The notes under the pieces: generated by a model
The model's input: the letters and a program-made list of their open reading frames with translations, nothing else
Told to the model about the DNA's origin: nothing
Databases searched by the model: none
Shown: positions 1 to 7,477 of the stretch, one piece after another
Layout: every line of letters begins with the position of its first letter
Numbering within the stretch: the first letter of the stretch is position 1
Position numbers and translations under genes: made by a program
Source of the DNA: an uncultured Roseburia sp.
GTDB lineage: Bacteria; Bacillota; Clostridia; Lachnospirales; Lachnospiraceae
Reading direction: 5' to 3'
NCBI GenBank assembly: GCA_900550935.1
Contig: URUD01000054.1
Span: forward strand, 1-16,664
Length of the DNA: 16,664 bases

Positions 1-1
1 T

Positions 2-1378
2 ACTAAGCTTACAACTGCAATCATTGAATCGAAGTTAAAAGAGCACAATATGCTCACAAAAGTAAAACGTAAAGTAGTCAAATACGGACAGCACATCAAT
101 CTGGGCTGTTTCCGCGTGGAATTTATCAAGACAAACCACAGTATCCAGGATGCAGCAGCACTTGCCATCTATTCACCGGCAGGTATCGTAGTCCATACCG
201 GAGACTTTAAAGTAGATTACACGCCGGTATTTGGAGATGCGATCGATTTACAGCGTTTTGGAGAGATCGGTAAAAAGGGCGTACTTGCACTTCTGTGCGA
301 CAGTACCAACGCAGAACGCCCTGGATTTACGATGTCAGAGCGGACGGTTGGAAAGACATTTGATGAGATCTTTGCAGATCACAAGAATACAAGGATTATC
401 ATTGCAACGTTTGCATCCAATGTAGACCGTGTGCAGCAGATCATCAACACGGCTTATAAATATGGCAGAAAAGTAGTCGTAGAGGGAAGAAGTATGGTAA
501 ATATCATCGGCATTGCTTCCGAACTCGGCTATATCAATATCCCGGAGAATACACTGATCGACATTGAAGAACTGAAAAATTATCCGGATGAGAAGACTGT
601 TCTGATCACAACAGGAAGTCAGGGAGAATCCATGGCAGCACTTTCCCGTATGGCATGCGGTATGCACAAAAAAGTAACCATTAAGCCAAACGATACGATC
701 GTGTTAAGTTCCAATCCAATCCCGGGAAATGAAAAAGCGGTTTCTGGTATCATCAATGAACTTTCCATGAAAGGTGCAAATGTAATTTTTCAGGATGTCC
801 ATGTATCAGGACATGCCTGCCAGGAAGAGATCAAACTGATCTACTCTCTGGTAAAACCGAAATATTCCGTACCGGTGCATGGAGAGTACCGTCACCTGTT
901 AGCACAGGCGAGAGTGGCAGAAGAACTTGGTATTCCAAAAGACAACATTCATATCCTTTCGTCTGGAGATGTATTAGAACTGGATGAGGAAAGTGCAGAA
1001 GTAACCGGAAAAGTCCATGTGGGAGACATCATGGTAGATGGTCTCGGTGTTGGAGATGTTGGTAATATCGTATTACGTGACAGACAGCATCTGGCAGAGG
1101 ATGGTATTATCATCGTGGTGCTTACACTGGAAGGCGGTTCCGGACAGCTTCTGGCAGGACCTGATATCGTATCCCGCGGTTTCGTATATGTCAGAGGTGC
1201 AGAGAGCTTAATGGAAGAAGCAAAACATCTGTTAGACGATAAAATGCAGTACTGCATGGACCGTGGAATTACAGACTGGGGTAAGATCAAGAATGAGATC
1301 AAAGATTCCCTTGGCGATTTCGTGTGGAAAGAGACTAAGAGAAGACCGATGATCATGCCGATCATCATGGAAGTGTAA
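2..1378 (+). CDS. rnj: Ribonuclease J, 5' end cut off by the window edge
   Basis: This is the C-terminal 458 residues of an RNase J, a metallo-beta-lactamase/beta-CASP nuclease with 5'-3' exonuclease and endonuclease activity in mRNA decay and rRNA maturation. The frame is open to the left edge, so the first in-frame ATG at 50 is internal; roughly 100 N-terminal residues, including the HxHxDH zinc motif, lie outside. Visible family features are HTGDFKVD (metal-binding Asp), DSTNAERPGFT, the beta-CASP segment with TTGSQGE, HVSGHACQEE followed by VPVHGEYRHL (conserved His residues of the active site), and the C-terminal domain with GPDIVSRGFVYVRG. The end, RRPMIMPIIMEV, is a typical RNase J terminus, so the 3' end is intact. 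RNase J1 and J2 cannot be told apart from this fragment. The next gene starts 13 bases after the stop with its own ribosome binding site, which suggests one operon. Confidence 0.95.
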   Translation, partial: TKLTTAIIESKLKEHNMLTKVKRKVVKYGQHINLGCFRVEFIKTNHSIQDAAALAIYSPAGIVVHTGDFKVDYTPVFGDAIDLQRFGEIGKKGVLALLCDSTNAERPGFTMSERTVGKTFDEIFADHKNTRIIIATFASNVDRVQQIINTAYKYGRKVVVEGRSMVNIIGIASELGYINIPENTLIDIEELKNYPDEKTVLITTGSQGESMAALSRMACGMHKKVTIKPNDTIVLSSNPIPGNEKAVSGIINELSMKGANVIFQDVHVSGHACQEEIKLIYSLVKPKYSVPVHGEYRHLLAQARVAEELGIPKDNIHILSSGDVLELDEESAEVTGKVHVGDIMVDGLGVGDVGNIVLRDRQHLAEDGIIIVVLTLEGGSGQLLAGPDIVSRGFVYVRGAESLMEEAKHLLDDKMQYCMDRGITDWGKIKNEIKDSLGDFVWKETKRRPMIMPIIMEV

Positions 1379-1391
1379 GAAAGGGACGGCG

Positions 1392-1853
1392 ATGAGCTTG
1401 AACAAGATTGTTTTTAAATTTGTCAGATTCAGCTTTTCTATTTTAATGTTGCTTGTAGTCACATTGTGCCTTGTAAAATTAGGTACATTCTGCTATGACT
1501 TTGGATATCGTGTCTTTACCGAACAGCCGATGGAGGCAGAGCCGGGCACGGATAAGCTGGTAGAGATCACATCGGATATGTCCGAGAGCGATATTGGAAA
1601 TTTGTTGGAAAAAAAAGGATTGGTGCGTGATGGCAAACTGTTTTTGGCACAGTTAAAGCTGTCTGCGTATACAGGCAAGATAAAAACAGGTACTTACACG
1701 TTAAATACGTCCATGACGGCAAAAGAGATGATGGTGATCATGTCGACCATCCCAGAGGCAGAAACGGAGACAGAGGAGCCATCGGAGATGACAGAAGATA
1801 CTTCATTTGAAACGGAAACACCAGAAAACGGAATGGGAGATGTGACACCGTGA
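1392..1853 (+). CDS. Short MltG/YceG-like membrane protein without catalytic domain
   Basis: The product is 153 residues. A basic N-terminus is followed by one hydrophobic segment at about residues 12-30, so the rest is probably outside the membrane. Residues about 55-115 resemble the LysM-like N-terminal subdomain of MltG/YceG endolytic transglycosylases: an ITSDMSESDIGNLLEKKGLV stretch followed by a GKIKTGTYTLNTSMTAKEMMVIM stretch, here split for description. The rest is an acidic Thr/Glu/Pro-rich tail. Full MltG proteins are about 330-380 residues and hold the catalytic Glu in a C-terminal domain that is absent here, so glycan cleavage is not expected; a binding or scaffold role is inference. 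The ATG at 1392 follows an AAGGGAC ribosome binding site. The stop overlaps the GTG start of trmR. In B. subtilis a full-length mltG (yrrL) sits at this place, so this is likely a reduced relative. Confidence 0.75.
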   Translation: MSLNKIVFKFVRFSFSILMLLVVTLCLVKLGTFCYDFGYRVFTEQPMEAEPGTDKLVEITSDMSESDIGNLLEKKGLVRDGKLFLAQLKLSAYTGKIKTGTYTLNTSMTAKEMMVIMSTIPEAETETEEPSEMTEDTSFETETPENGMGDVTP

Positions 1854-2491
1854 TTGTAGATGAAAGGCTGGTTACCTATATCAATTCTCTGGAAACCGGA
1901 AATACACCGATCCTGGAGCAAATTGAGCAGGAAGCCATAGAAGCTTATGTGCCGATCATAAGAAAAGAGATGCAGCAGTTTTTAAAAATGCTACTCGCTG
2001 TAAAACGTCCGCTTCGTATTTTAGAGGTGGGAACGGCAGTTGGATTTTCCGCGATCCTGATGGCAGAATATGATCCGGTCCACTGTGAGATCACAACAAT
2101 AGAAAATTACGAAAAAAGGATCCCCATTGCGAGAGAAAATTTCAAACGTGCGGGAAAAGAAAAGCAGATCACTCTGCTGGAGGGGGATGCCACAGAGGTT
2201 TTAAAAACGTTGGAGGAACCGTACGATTTTATTTTCATGGATGCGGCAAAGGGACAGTATATCCATTTCCTGCCGGATATCATCCGCCTGTTAGGAGAAC
2301 AGGGCGTATTGGTTTCCGATAATGTATTACAGGATGGTACGATCATCGAGTCGCGATTTGTCGTGACCAGAAGAAATCGGACGATCCACAAACGGATGCG
2401 CGATTATCTGTATGAACTGACCCACAGAGATGACCTGGTGACGGCAGTTCTGCCGATTGGGGATGGAATCACAGTAAGTTCACGCAGATAA
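1850..2491 (+). CDS. trmR: tRNA 5-hydroxyuridine (U34) methyltransferase TrmR
   Basis: This is a class I SAM-dependent O-methyltransferase of the caffeoyl-CoA OMT-like family, 213 residues. In the tRNA pathway TrmR methylates 5-hydroxyuridine at wobble position 34 to 5-methoxyuridine, broadening codon reading. SAM motif I is LEVGTAVGFSA (residues 59-69) and the acidic ribose-binding residue is E85 in TTIE. The metal site is D131 in FMDAAKG, with D157-N158 in SDNVL. Basic residues at 174-184 (TRRNRTIHKRM) could contact RNA. The start is GTG at 1850, overlapping the upstream TGA, with GGGAGA at 1835-1840 placed correctly; ATG alternatives lie too far inside. The downstream neighbour is trhP, the hydroxylase that makes its substrate, which makes the specific assignment much stronger than the family alone would. 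Confidence 0.88.
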   Translation: MIVDERLVTYINSLETGNTPILEQIEQEAIEAYVPIIRKEMQQFLKMLLAVKRPLRILEVGTAVGFSAILMAEYDPVHCEITTIENYEKRIPIARENFKRAGKEKQITLLEGDATEVLKTLEEPYDFIFMDAAKGQYIHFLPDIIRLLGEQGVLVSDNVLQDGTIIESRFVVTRRNRTIHKRMRDYLYELTHRDDLVTAVLPIGDGITVSSRR

Positions 2492-2515
2492 CGGGCAATA
2501 GAAAGGACAGATAGT

Positions 2516-3739
2516 ATGAGAAGACCGGAGTTGTTGGTACCGGCAAGCAGCTTAGAGGTATTAAAGATAGCAGTCATTTTCGGAGCAGATGCAGTTTATA
2601 TTGGAGGAGAGGCATTCGGACTTCGGGCAAAAGCAAAAAATTTCTCAATGGAAGAGATCAAAGAAGGGATCGCATTTGCACATGCACATGATGTGAAAGT
2701 ATATATTACCGCAAACATCCTGGCGCACAATGACGATTTAGAGGGAGCTAGAGCTTACTTTGAGGAACTCCGTGAGATAAAACCGGATGCACTGATCATT
2801 TCAGATCCGGGTATGTTTATGCTTGCAAAAGAAGTTTGTCCGGAAATTGAACGTCACGTCAGCACACAGGCAAATAATACAAACTATGCAACTTATCTGT
2901 TCTGGCAGCAGTTAGGAGCCAAACGAGTGGTTTCGGCGCGGGAATTATCCTTGGCAGAGATCCAAGAGATCCGTGCACACATTCCGGATGATCTTGAGAT
3001 CGAGACCTTTATCCATGGAGCAATGTGCATCTCCTACTCTGGAAGATGCCTGTTGTCCAATTATTTTACGGGAAGAGATGCGAACCAGGGAGCCTGCACA
3101 CATCCATGCCGCTGGAAATATGCAGTGGTAGAGGAGAGCAGACCAGGCGAATATCTGCCGGTTTATGAAAATGAGAGAGGTACCTATATTTTCAACTCCA
3201 AGGATCTTTGCATGATCGACCACATTCCGGAATTAATGGAATCAGGTATTGACAGTTTTAAAATAGAGGGTAGAATGAAAACAGCACTATATGTGGCAAC
3301 GGTAGCAAGAACCTACCGGAAGGCGATCGATGATTACAAGGTATCGCCGGAACTCTATCGGGAACATCTGCCGTGGTATCTGGATCAGATTTCAAACTGC
3401 ACATACAGACAGTTTACAACCGGATTTTTCTTCGGAAAGCCTTCCGAGGAAGCTCAGATCTATGACAGCAATACCTATCTGAAAGAGTATACGTATCTTG
3501 GAATCGTAGGGGAACCGGATGCCAATGGGCGTTACCGCATCGAACAGAGAAACAAATTCTCGGTAGGCGAGAAAATCGAGGTAATGAAACCGAACGGAGA
3601 CAATCTTACGGTTACAGTACAGGAGATTTTCGATGAGGAAGGCAATGCAATGGAATCAGCACCGCATCCAAAGCAGGTGTTATATATCAATTTAGGACAG
3701 CCGTTAGACCAATATGATATTTTGCGAAGAAAAGAGTAG
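2516..3739 (+). CDS. trhP: tRNA U34 hydroxylase TrhP (peptidase U32 family)
   Basis: The product has 407 residues and belongs to the U32 family, whose bacterial TrhP members hydroxylate U34 of tRNA to 5-hydroxyuridine using prephenate-linked chemistry and an iron-sulfur cluster. The family signature E-x-F-x2-G-[SA]-x-C-x4-G-x-C is present at residues 163-178. Four cysteines in the expected spacing, C171, C178, C194 and C198, could hold the cluster. The N-terminal half (LLVPASSLE, ADAVYIGG) is TIM-barrel-like; the C-terminal 80 residues form the U32-type beta domain (LGIVGE to QYDILRRKE). B. subtilis has two paralogues in this place (yrrN and yrrO); only one is seen here. The start at 2516 follows GAAAGGAC. 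It lies 24 bases after trmR, so the two are probably cotranscribed. Older annotations call this a collagenase or protease, which I consider wrong here. Confidence 0.9.
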   Translation: MRRPELLVPASSLEVLKIAVIFGADAVYIGGEAFGLRAKAKNFSMEEIKEGIAFAHAHDVKVYITANILAHNDDLEGARAYFEELREIKPDALIISDPGMFMLAKEVCPEIERHVSTQANNTNYATYLFWQQLGAKRVVSARELSLAEIQEIRAHIPDDLEIETFIHGAMCISYSGRCLLSNYFTGRDANQGACTHPCRWKYAVVEESRPGEYLPVYENERGTYIFNSKDLCMIDHIPELMESGIDSFKIEGRMKTALYVATVARTYRKAIDDYKVSPELYREHLPWYLDQISNCTYRQFTTGFFFGKPSEEAQIYDSNTYLKEYTYLGIVGEPDANGRYRIEQRNKFSVGEKIEVMKPNGDNLTVTVQEIFDEEGNAMESAPHPKQVLYINLGQPLDQYDILRRKE

Positions 3740-3752
3740 GAGGGTGATTACT

Positions 3753-4820
3753 ATGAAACAGGAAAAGTATGTTGCATATGTGGGCACATATACCCATGAG
3801 AATAGTGTAGGAATCCATATCTATGACGTAGACGTGGCAGAAGGTCAGCTGAAAGAGCGGAAAGTAGTACCGATCAACAATCCGTCCGACCTTGTGGTAT
3901 CCAAGGACAAGAAATATCTGTATTCAATCGCAGATGAGGGAGTGGAGTCATTCCGTATCCTGCCGGATGGAGATTTAGAGCCGGTCAATAAACAGTGGAT
4001 CGGTGGTATGAGAGGATGCTATGTAGAGGTAGATGATAAAAATCGTTTCCTCTTTGTTGGAGGACATCACGATGGCCGTGTCAGCATGATGAGATTAGAG
4101 AAAGACGGCAGTATTGGCGATATAGCAGATGGACTGTTTCATAAGGGAACCGGCCGTGTCAGTGACAGACATAACAGTGTGCCGCATGTGGATTGTGTAA
4201 AACTGACCCCGGATCAGAAGTTTTTATGCGCGGTAGATAATGGACTGGATCAGGTTCGTATCTATAAAGTAGACTATGAGTTTGGTAAATTAAAATTGAT
4301 TGATATCATTCGTGGACCGCTCGATTCTGCACCACGTATGATCCGTTTTTCACGTAATGGCAAATTTGCCTACATTTTATACGAATTATTAAATGTAGTA
4401 GAAGTATATAAATATGACGTTATAAACGATGAACCGGCATTTGAAAAGATCCAGACAATCTCCACTGAATATGTGGACGACGAGGATATCTGCTCTGCTT
4501 CCGGCATGGAGATGTCAAAGAGTGGTAAATACTTATTCTGCTCGAATGCGGGTGTCAACTCTGCAGTTGTATTTTCTGTTGATGAGACAAGTGGTATGCT
4601 CACAGAGGCATTCCGTACCAAGGTAGACAGCGATTATCCGAAGATGCTTGCCATCTATCCGGATGAGAAACATTACCTTACTCTAAACAATGCATCCAAC
4701 GAGATCGTGTCTTATGTGATCAATTATGAAGGTGGCTATTCCTTACAGACGGGTGCACCGATTAAAGTAGACAAGCCAAATAGCATCTATATTTTAAAAC
4801 TGGATCAGGAGATGGCATAA
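3753..4820 (+). CDS. Beta-propeller lactonase family protein (possible 6-phosphogluconolactonase)
   Basis: The product has 355 residues and matches the seven-bladed propeller lactonase family (Pgl/YkgB type). Members hydrolyse 6-phosphogluconolactone in the pentose phosphate pathway or act on related lactones; the substrate is not certain here. The first blade has YVAYVGTYTHENSVGIHIYD. The family's central region appears as GRVSDRHNSVPHVDCVKLTPD followed by VDNGLDQVRIYKV, where most members have PHxH; here the second His is replaced by Asp-Cys. Repeated blade motifs such as VSKDKKYLYSI, VDDKNRFLFVG, FSRNGKFAYIL and MSKSGKYLFCS recur about every 45-50 residues. There is no signal peptide, so it is cytosolic. 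A longer frame opens at 3714 inside trhP, but the ATG at 3753 is preceded by a near-perfect AGGAGGGTG at 3738-3746 and is the start. It follows the trhP stop by 13 bases, so it is probably in the same operon. Confidence 0.85.
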   Translation: MKQEKYVAYVGTYTHENSVGIHIYDVDVAEGQLKERKVVPINNPSDLVVSKDKKYLYSIADEGVESFRILPDGDLEPVNKQWIGGMRGCYVEVDDKNRFLFVGGHHDGRVSMMRLEKDGSIGDIADGLFHKGTGRVSDRHNSVPHVDCVKLTPDQKFLCAVDNGLDQVRIYKVDYEFGKLKLIDIIRGPLDSAPRMIRFSRNGKFAYILYELLNVVEVYKYDVINDEPAFEKIQTISTEYVDDEDICSASGMEMSKSGKYLFCSNAGVNSAVVFSVDETSGMLTEAFRTKVDSDYPKMLAIYPDEKHYLTLNNASNEIVSYVINYEGGYSLQTGAPIKVDKPNSIYILKLDQEMA

Positions 4821-4907
4821 TAAGATTTCTTCCTGAAAAATGAAGAATGTTCTGCTCGAAACTGGATAAACTATTGTAAGATGATGAGTGAAGGAGCGGG
4901 CAGCACA

Positions 4908-5990
4908 ATGAAGAAAGAAATAAAAATTCAGAAACAGAAAGAATTTTTGATCAGTATAGCGTTCTGGAGCGTGTGGATTTTGATCGCGTTCCTATTTCTA
5001 AAGGCGGCAGGTTCCATCCTGCTGCCTTTTGTACTTGCTTTTGCAGTTGCGTGGCTGCTGGCATCTCTGGTTGATTTTGTGGCGAAACAGACCAGAATCC
5101 GAAGAAATTTTATCTCGGTGATTCTGGTCATTGGATTTTATGTGTTGCTTGGAGCCGCTGTCTATCTGCTTGGCAGCCGTTTAATGTATCTGCTCTATGA
5201 TACGATTGCCGATATCTCTGCTTTTTTTGTGGAAACGGTCATTCCAATCTTGCAGAGGTTTTTCCGGTGGCTGGAGCGTACCATTCCAATGGCAGAGCTG
5301 TTACCAGCTTATGAAAAGCAGTCCGGAAAGGAAACCGAACGGATCGGGACCTTATTTTTAGGCATGTCGGGAGGTCTGATGGATGGGATCTCAAGTATGG
5401 CGGCGGGTTTGCCGGGACTGTTTATGAATATGCTGATCACTGTGATCGCGACCGTTTTTATGGAACTGGAATTTCACAAGATTTTTGATTTTTTAAAAAA
5501 GCAGGTGCCGGAGGAATACCAGAGACTGCTGGTAGACGGAAAGGGGTATGTGGCAGGAACATTAGGAAAATGTTTTGGCTCCTACTGCCTGATCTTTGGG
5601 ATAACATTTCTGGAACTGTGCCTGGGACTGTTCCTGCTCGGCATAAAACGGGCAGTAGTGCTTGCGTTTGTGACCGCTGTACTTGATATCCTTCCAGTGC
5701 TGGGGACAGGTACGGTACTGATCCCCTGGGCAGTGATCGCGGTTGCAGCAGGGAATGTCAGAATGGGGATTGGGATTGGTGCACTGTATCTGATCATCAC
5801 GATCGTGAGAAATATCGTAGAACCCAAACTGGTGGGACATCAGATGGGGCTGTCCCCGGTCGTTATGCTTCCCTGTATGCTGATCGGGTTAAAACTTTTC
5901 GGGATTATCGGATTATTTCTGGTGCCGCTTGGAGTGGCAGTATTAAAAGCGTGCAATGACAGAGGCATTATCTCTTTTTTTCGTACCTGA
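4908..5990 (+). CDS. ytvI: AI-2E family membrane protein, YtvI-like
   Basis: The product is a 360-residue polytopic membrane protein of the AI-2E/PerM family. Two hydrophobic segments lie in the first 75 residues (FWSVWILIAFLFLKAAG and ILLPFVLAFAVAWLLASLV), a third at about 85-105, then an extended soluble loop and a block of about four to five segments in the C-terminal half. Family hallmarks are DILPVLGTGTVLIPWA and RNIVEPKLVGHQMGLSP. Overall size and layout fit the sporulation membrane protein YtvI better than the quorum-signal exporters, but I cannot exclude another branch. The track ATG at 4881 and the one at 4884 lack a ribosome binding site; ATG 4908 has AAGGAG at 4891-4896 and is preferred. 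The gap after the lactonase gene is 87 bases and holds only a weak hairpin, so read-through is possible. No clear sigma-E or sigma-A promoter was seen. Confidence 0.8.
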   Translation: MKKEIKIQKQKEFLISIAFWSVWILIAFLFLKAAGSILLPFVLAFAVAWLLASLVDFVAKQTRIRRNFISVILVIGFYVLLGAAVYLLGSRLMYLLYDTIADISAFFVETVIPILQRFFRWLERTIPMAELLPAYEKQSGKETERIGTLFLGMSGGLMDGISSMAAGLPGLFMNMLITVIATVFMELEFHKIFDFLKKQVPEEYQRLLVDGKGYVAGTLGKCFGSYCLIFGITFLELCLGLFLLGIKRAVVLAFVTAVLDILPVLGTGTVLIPWAVIAVAAGNVRMGIGIGALYLIITIVRNIVEPKLVGHQMGLSPVVMLPCMLIGLKLFGIIGLFLVPLGVAVLKACNDRGIISFFRT

Positions 5991-6043
5991 TTTTAGAGAA
6001 AGTGTGCCGCAGCTATTCAGTTTTTCCTTTGAAGTGCCGATAG

Positions 6044-6049
6044 TATAAT
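6044..6049 (+). promoter_or_regulatory. Possible -10 box for the GGDEF gene
   Basis: A perfect TATAAT lies 64 bases upstream of the GGDEF gene's ATG, in the 122-base gap after ytvI. The bases 17 upstream are TTTTTC, a poor -35. A separate TTGACA at 6064-6069 has no convincing -10 at the right spacing. The start of transcription would be near 6056. Confidence is limited because only one box is good. Confidence 0.4.
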
Positions 6050-6112
6050 TAGTTTGTACGCGTTTGACACGAAAAAGATAACTACAAATGAAATTTATAC
6101 GAGGGAAGATAC

Positions 6113-7432
6113 ATGCAGGGCACGGTATTAGTGGTAGATGATTCAAAATTACAGAGGATGATCTTAAAGGAAAGCTTAAAAGAATCGTTTCAGGTGATCG
6201 AAGCATCCGGCGGGCAGGAGTGTCTGGATATCATAGAGCACAGCAAAGGGAAAATCGATATTGTGCTTTTGGATCTTGTTATGCCTGGGATTGATGGATT
6301 TGAGGTGCTGAGGAGAAGACAAAATTCAGCAATATTCCGGAAAATTCCAGTTGTTGTACTGACCATGAGTGAGTCGGTTGAGGACCAGATCACAACCTTT
6401 GAACTTGGGGTAAACGAATTTATTTTAAAACCGGTCAATGCAGAAATCGCGATCGCCCGTATCTATAACGTGTTAAAATCCAGACGGCGTTATGATATGC
6501 TGAAAAAAGAACAGCAGGAATGGCAGATCAAGGCAGAAAATGATGAGATGACAGGACTGCTCAACAAGACAACCGTGCAACGCCTGTGCGACGAGGTGTT
6601 ACAGCATGGATGTGGAGAAGAACATGCAATGCTTGTAGTTGATATTGACAATTTCAAAGCGGTCAATGATCTTTATGGACATCAGATGGGAGACCATACG
6701 ATCTGTGCGATCGCAGACCTGTTGTCTGCCAACTTTGAACGTTCTGATTTTGTCGGAAGGATCGGAGGCGACGAGTTTGTTGTTCTGATGCGTAATATCA
6801 CAGATCATGAGATGGTGCGTCAGAAAGCAGAAGAGATCATCCGTGTCATGAAATACAAAAGAGAACTTTCCATACCGGAAAACGTGACCGTCAGCATTGG
6901 ACTTGCATTTTCAGAAGGTATGGAAACTGATTACCAGACCCTGTTCCAGGAGGCGGATGCTGCATTGCTTGCTTCCAAAAAAGAAGGAAAAGCGAGAATG
7001 ACGGAGCTCGGTCATAAGATAACGGCGGAAGAGGAGAGTAATGTGCTGGCGATCGTCTGGAGTACATCCAGAAATATCCACAGTACGATAGAGTATGTTC
7101 TCGGCAGCTATGTAAAAGTGGTTGATGTATCGTCAAAGGAGAGCCTGGAGGAACGCATAGGGCAGGGGAAAGGAAAAAAGATCGTCTTTTATGCGGATGC
7201 TTCAAGCACAGTGAAAGAGGGGAAAACCATCTGGCAGACTGTGCGCGAAATCCCGGAATTTGCAGGAATACCAGTGGTTGCAATCTGTGAGGAGGGCAAT
7301 CTGGAACAGATGAAGACCGCATTAAATTCCGGTGTCGTAACAGACCTTTTGCTGTCACCGTTAGAGCCGGAACTGTTACGTCGGAGAGTTCATTCGCATT
7401 TAGGGGAAAAAGACATTGAAGCACCTGTCTAA
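6113..7432 (+). CDS. Receiver-GGDEF protein with degenerate receiver-like C-terminus (diguanylate cyclase)
   Basis: The product has 439 residues and three parts. Residues 4-122 are a complete response-regulator receiver: acidic pair D9-D10, phosphoacceptor D54 in LLDLVMPG, T84 in VVVLT and K106 in LKPV. Residues 142-300 are a GGDEF domain with DEMTGLLNK at its start, the substrate/metal segment VVDIDNFKAVND, an intact RIGGDEF at 216-222 and SIGLAFSEG after it, so cyclic-di-GMP synthesis is expected. The usual inhibitory RxxD five residues before GGDEF reads ERSD (209-212), so product inhibition may be lost. Residues about 310-430 have receiver-like secondary structure (PVVAICEEG, then LLLSPLEPELLRRRV) but no phosphoacceptor Asp and Ser where the conserved Lys should be. 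No transmembrane segment is seen. No histidine kinase is adjacent. The start has GAGGGAAG at 6101. Confidence 0.9.
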   Translation: MQGTVLVVDDSKLQRMILKESLKESFQVIEASGGQECLDIIEHSKGKIDIVLLDLVMPGIDGFEVLRRRQNSAIFRKIPVVVLTMSESVEDQITTFELGVNEFILKPVNAEIAIARIYNVLKSRRRYDMLKKEQQEWQIKAENDEMTGLLNKTTVQRLCDEVLQHGCGEEHAMLVVDIDNFKAVNDLYGHQMGDHTICAIADLLSANFERSDFVGRIGGDEFVVLMRNITDHEMVRQKAEEIIRVMKYKRELSIPENVTVSIGLAFSEGMETDYQTLFQEADAALLASKKEGKARMTELGHKITAEEESNVLAIVWSTSRNIHSTIEYVLGSYVKVVDVSSKESLEERIGQGKGKKIVFYADASSTVKEGKTIWQTVREIPEFAGIPVVAICEEGNLEQMKTALNSGVVTDLLLSPLEPELLRRRVHSHLGEKDIEAPV

Positions 7433-7444
7433 AACGTGTATAAT
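7416..7444 (+). promoter_or_regulatory. Sigma-A-type promoter for trpS
   Basis: TTGAAG (7416-7421) and TATAAT (7439-7444) are separated by exactly 17 bases. The promoter lies across the last codons and stop of the GGDEF gene, and transcription would start near 7451, giving a leader of only about 27 bases before trpS. That leader is too short for a T-box riboswitch, so tRNA-sensing control of trpS is not seen here. Confidence 0.8.
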
Positions 7445-7477
7445 AGACAAAGGAAAAAATTTGACAGGGGAATAATC

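Noticed and set aside
4827..4847. Hairpin TTCTTC/GAAGAA after the lactonase gene as a terminator
   Set aside because: The stem is A/T-rich with a nine-base loop and no T-run follows, so it should not stop transcription well.
4848..4866. SOS-box-like GTTC and GAAA pair before ytvI
   Set aside because: The half-sites are in the wrong orientation and incomplete compared with the CGAAC-N4-GTTCG form.
6064..6069. TTGACA as a -35 box for the GGDEF gene
   Set aside because: At 17 bases the -10 would be AATGAA; no acceptable -10 exists at 15-19 bases.
6891..7424. Minus-strand open frame of 177 codons
   Set aside because: It lies wholly antisense to the GGDEF gene, its composition is Pro/Ser/Leu-rich as expected of a shadow frame, and no ribosome binding site or family resemblance is seen.
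7445..7477. T-box riboswitch before trpS
   Set aside because: The leader after the promoter is about 27 bases, far too short, and no T-box sequence is present.
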